Below, piece after piece: positions 5,788 through 7,343 of a DNA stretch of 7,343 nt. Within the stretch, counting starts at the first letter, position 1, and the number at the start of each line of letters is the position of its first letter. Origin of the DNA: Chloroflexota bacterium (GTDB lineage Bacteria > Chloroflexota > Dehalococcoidia > Lucifugimonadales > Lucifugimonadaceae); NCBI GenBank assembly GCA_030831265.1, contig JAURLM010000310.1, positions 1 to 7,343 of the forward strand. Direction: 5' to 3'. The translations under genes and the position numbers were made by a program. The notes under the pieces were generated by a model that was not told the origin of the DNA, did not search any database, and saw nothing but the letters and a program-made list of their open reading frames with translations.

Positions 5788-5830
5788 AAAGCGCTCCGGG
5801 CAGATTATCGCCCGGAGCGCTTTCGTTTTT
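5788..5830. terminator. Strong bidirectional intrinsic terminator
   Basis: A perfect 14-bp stem (AAAGCGCTCCGGGC 5788-5801, GCCCGGAGCGCTTT 5810-5823) with an 8-nt loop AGATTATC is followed on the plus strand by CGTTTTT. On the minus strand the stem also ends in TTT and runs into TTGTTATT. It sits 20 bp after the globin-CheW stop and 28 bp before the aminotransferase stop codon, so it terminates both convergent transcripts and insulates each gene. Confidence 0.93.
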
Positions 5831-5858
5831 CATGTTCAACAGGACTGGCGGACGTTAT

Positions 5859-7067
5859 CTACATCACACCGTGCTTGCGGAACAACTGCGCCAGCAATGC
5901 GATGCCATCGTAGTTCTTCTCTGGCGTCTCGAATGCGAAACACAATCGAGCCATGTTCTGGCCGTCGCCGTTGGGTGCGAAGTTGATACCGGCAAGGTAG
6001 CCGACACCCGCGTCAAACACCTCATCACGAATCGCTGATATGTCCTTGCCTTCTGGCAACTCAAGCCACGTGTAGCAGCCGCCTTGCGGGTTGGACCATG
6101 TGGCTCCGGTACCTGAGAAGTGATCCTCAAGACCTCGCTGCATGGCCTCCTTCTTCTCTTTCAAGATCGGGTTGAACGTGTCACGGTGCTTATGCAGGTT
6201 TTCTTTCAGGTAACCGGTAATTGCGTATGCCGCAAACTGGTTAGGGCCTGAGCCGTGCTTGAAACTGAGCGCACGCTCCGTCACCTCCTGCGACGCCACG
6301 AAGTAACCCATGCGGAGCCCCGGTGCGATCAGCTTCGAGAACGATGCGACGTGCATTACGATGCCGCTGTCATCCAATTCTCGGAATGCGGACTGCGCTT
6401 CGCCATCAAACCGAAGGTCGATGTAGCACTCGTCCTCCATGATTGGCATGCCGTAGCGGTGCGCGATGTCCAGGATTTCCCGCCGTCGGGAGTCTGGCAG
6501 CGTTGAACCCGTCGGGTTCTGGTGCTCAGGGATGGTGTAAAGCCACTTCGGCTTGCGGCCTTCTGCCGTCAGCTTCTTGATGGTCTCTTCAAGCGCTTCA
6601 GGGATGAGTCCCTTGTCATCAATGGGAGCACCGACAACGTCAGCCTTGAACTTTCGCAGCTGGTTCAGCGTGCCGCCGTAAACGAACTGCTCCGTCAGCA
6701 CCACGTCCCCGGGGTCAGTGATCGCCTGGATTAGCAGGGCAATAGACTCACCGGAACCGGCCGTCAGCACAATCCCATCCGGGTCCACGTCAATGTTCCG
6801 GTCTTCCTTCAACTTGGCGGAAGTGTATTCACGAAGCTCCGGCGACCCCAGTACATGCGGGTAGTAAGCCATCTCCCGTGCAACCTGCTCACCATCAGAA
6901 TCTACCTTTGCCTTGAGAGCCTCGATCAGGCCGTACATAGGTAAAGTCTCCGGTGCCGGGTAGGCAACTGCGAAGTCGTACTTCGCGTGGGCGACTTTTC
7001 GTACAGGCGCTGACTCGGATTGCCTGGAGAATAAATTGTCGTAAGAAAATTTTTGCGTGGTTGTCAT
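5859..7067 (-). CDS. PLP-dependent class I/II aminotransferase (fold type I)
   Basis: The 402-aa product transfers an amino group between an amino acid and a 2-oxoacid in the cytoplasm. It resembles the 2-aminoadipate/aromatic aminotransferase (LysN, ARO8, MocR C-domain) group. Visible features: YYPHVLGSPELREY (68-81), LTAGSGESIALL (101-112) for phosphate binding, Tyr130 (EQFVYGGTL), IPEHQNPTGSTL with Asn184, EDECYIDLRF with Asp212 and Tyr215 facing the pyridine ring, ASFSKLIAPGLRMGY with Schiff-base Lys245 and Arg252, and MARLCFAF with Arg374 for the substrate carboxylate. The set is complete, so the enzyme should be active. Substrate is not predictable. The frame is open to an ATG at 7313, but those 82 extra residues are Arg/Cys-rich and unlike the family; ATG 7067 (MTTTQKFSYDNLF) has GGAAA 7 nt upstream (7079-7075) and lies downstream of a good promoter. 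The gene is probably monocistronic. Confidence 0.93.
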   Translation of the reverse strand: MTTTQKFSYDNLFSRQSESAPVRKVAHAKYDFAVAYPAPETLPMYGLIEALKAKVDSDGEQVAREMAYYPHVLGSPELREYTSAKLKEDRNIDVDPDGIVLTAGSGESIALLIQAITDPGDVVLTEQFVYGGTLNQLRKFKADVVGAPIDDKGLIPEALEETIKKLTAEGRKPKWLYTIPEHQNPTGSTLPDSRRREILDIAHRYGMPIMEDECYIDLRFDGEAQSAFRELDDSGIVMHVASFSKLIAPGLRMGYFVASQEVTERALSFKHGSGPNQFAAYAITGYLKENLHKHRDTFNPILKEKKEAMQRGLEDHFSGTGATWSNPQGGCYTWLELPEGKDISAIRDEVFDAGVGYLAGINFAPNGDGQNMARLCFAFETPEKNYDGIALLAQLFRKHGVM

Positions 7068-7343
7068 GGTTCCGTTTCCGCTTGGTGTAGCTGTTTGCGG
7101 GAGCGTTTCAGCCCTGTGACGCTGCGCCGTGCCGGAGCGGCGTTTCATGCGGTGGTGCTCTTGCGGCTGTGGCGACAGTGTAGCCCTAGGTGTGTGTGCA
7201 AGCAATTTACGCAGCAATATTGTTCTCGCCTCACTCAAACCTACGCAAAGCCAGTTGCACTTGCACGAGATGTTAGATATAGCGCTAAACTGCGCCGCAA
7301 ACCGAACCATCACACGATGTGCAATTAGCGCAGCACCACTGAA
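7068..7343. other. Upstream region of the aminotransferase gene, to the window end
   Basis: This 276-bp end segment holds the aminotransferase promoter and leader. A plus-strand TTGCAC (7255-7260) with TATAGC 17 nt later (7278-7283) could drive a gene beyond the right edge, but no start codon with plausible protein follows in the window. TTGCAC is directly repeated at 7261-7266. Nothing else was recognised. Confidence 0.45.
7177..7205 (-). promoter_or_regulatory. Sigma-70-like promoter of the aminotransferase gene
   Basis: On the minus strand TTGCTT (7205-7200) and TACACT (7182-7177) are separated by exactly 17 nt, each matching four consensus positions, including the TTG and the TA...T anchors. 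The start point would lie near 7170, giving a leader of about 100 nt before ATG 7067. This supports the shorter start of the aminotransferase, because the ATG at 7313 would lie upstream of the promoter. Confidence 0.5.

Noticed and set aside
7068..7313. N-terminal extension of the aminotransferase to ATG 7313
   Set aside because: The 82 extra residues are Arg/Cys/Ser-rich, unlike the family, and would start upstream of the good promoter at 7177-7205.
1..7343. CRISPR arrays, tRNA/rRNA genes, transposase genes or insertion-sequence ends
   Set aside because: No regularly spaced repeats, cloverleaf, rRNA-like stretch, transposase motif or terminal inverted repeat was found on either strand.

Overview
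The window is about 7.3 kb of moderately GC-rich bacterial DNA carrying six protein-coding genes, one of them cut by the left edge. Most genes stand alone, and neighbours mostly run convergently or divergently. The mix of a tandem NIPSNAP protein, a luciferase-like (TIGR03619-type) flavin oxidoreductase, an ABC-F ATPase, a class I/II aminotransferase and a malate synthase start resembles Chloroflexota genomes (Dehalococcoidia, SAR202-like). That assignment rests on gene content and protein style only and is tentative.

Layout, left to right. Positions 1-249 (minus) hold the N-terminal 83 codons of a probable malate synthase. A 335-bp divergent spacer follows, then a 205-aa two-domain NIPSNAP protein (585-1202, plus). 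It converges, 36 bp apart, on a 521-aa ABC-F ATPase (1239-2804, minus). A second divergent spacer (2805-3222) leads to a flavin/F420-type luciferase-like oxidoreductase (3223-4116, plus, probable TTG start). From 4117 to 4711 there is no intact gene, but one reading frame without a start codon (4133-4414) still has convincing codon structure and a second (4416-4586) is weaker. I read these as gene remnants.

The most interesting gene is at 4712-5767 (plus). It encodes a single 351-aa protein with an N-terminal single-domain globin whose haem-pocket residues are intact, a lysine-rich flexible linker, and a C-terminal CheW domain. Known globin-coupled sensors join a globin to a methyl-accepting chemotaxis transducer, a cyclase, a kinase or similar outputs. 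Here the globin is joined to the CheW adaptor, which would put gas sensing on the scaffold that links receptors to CheA. The gene ends in a strong bidirectional intrinsic terminator (5788-5830), shared with a convergent aminotransferase gene (5859-7067, minus) that has a good promoter at 7177-7205.

The genes do not form one pathway. Malate synthase, the aminotransferase and the oxidoreductase are metabolic, the ABC-F protein acts on ribosomes, and the globin-CheW protein is a signalling component. No cheA, receptor, flagellar or pilus gene lies in the window, so the pathway the globin-CheW protein feeds cannot be seen from here.
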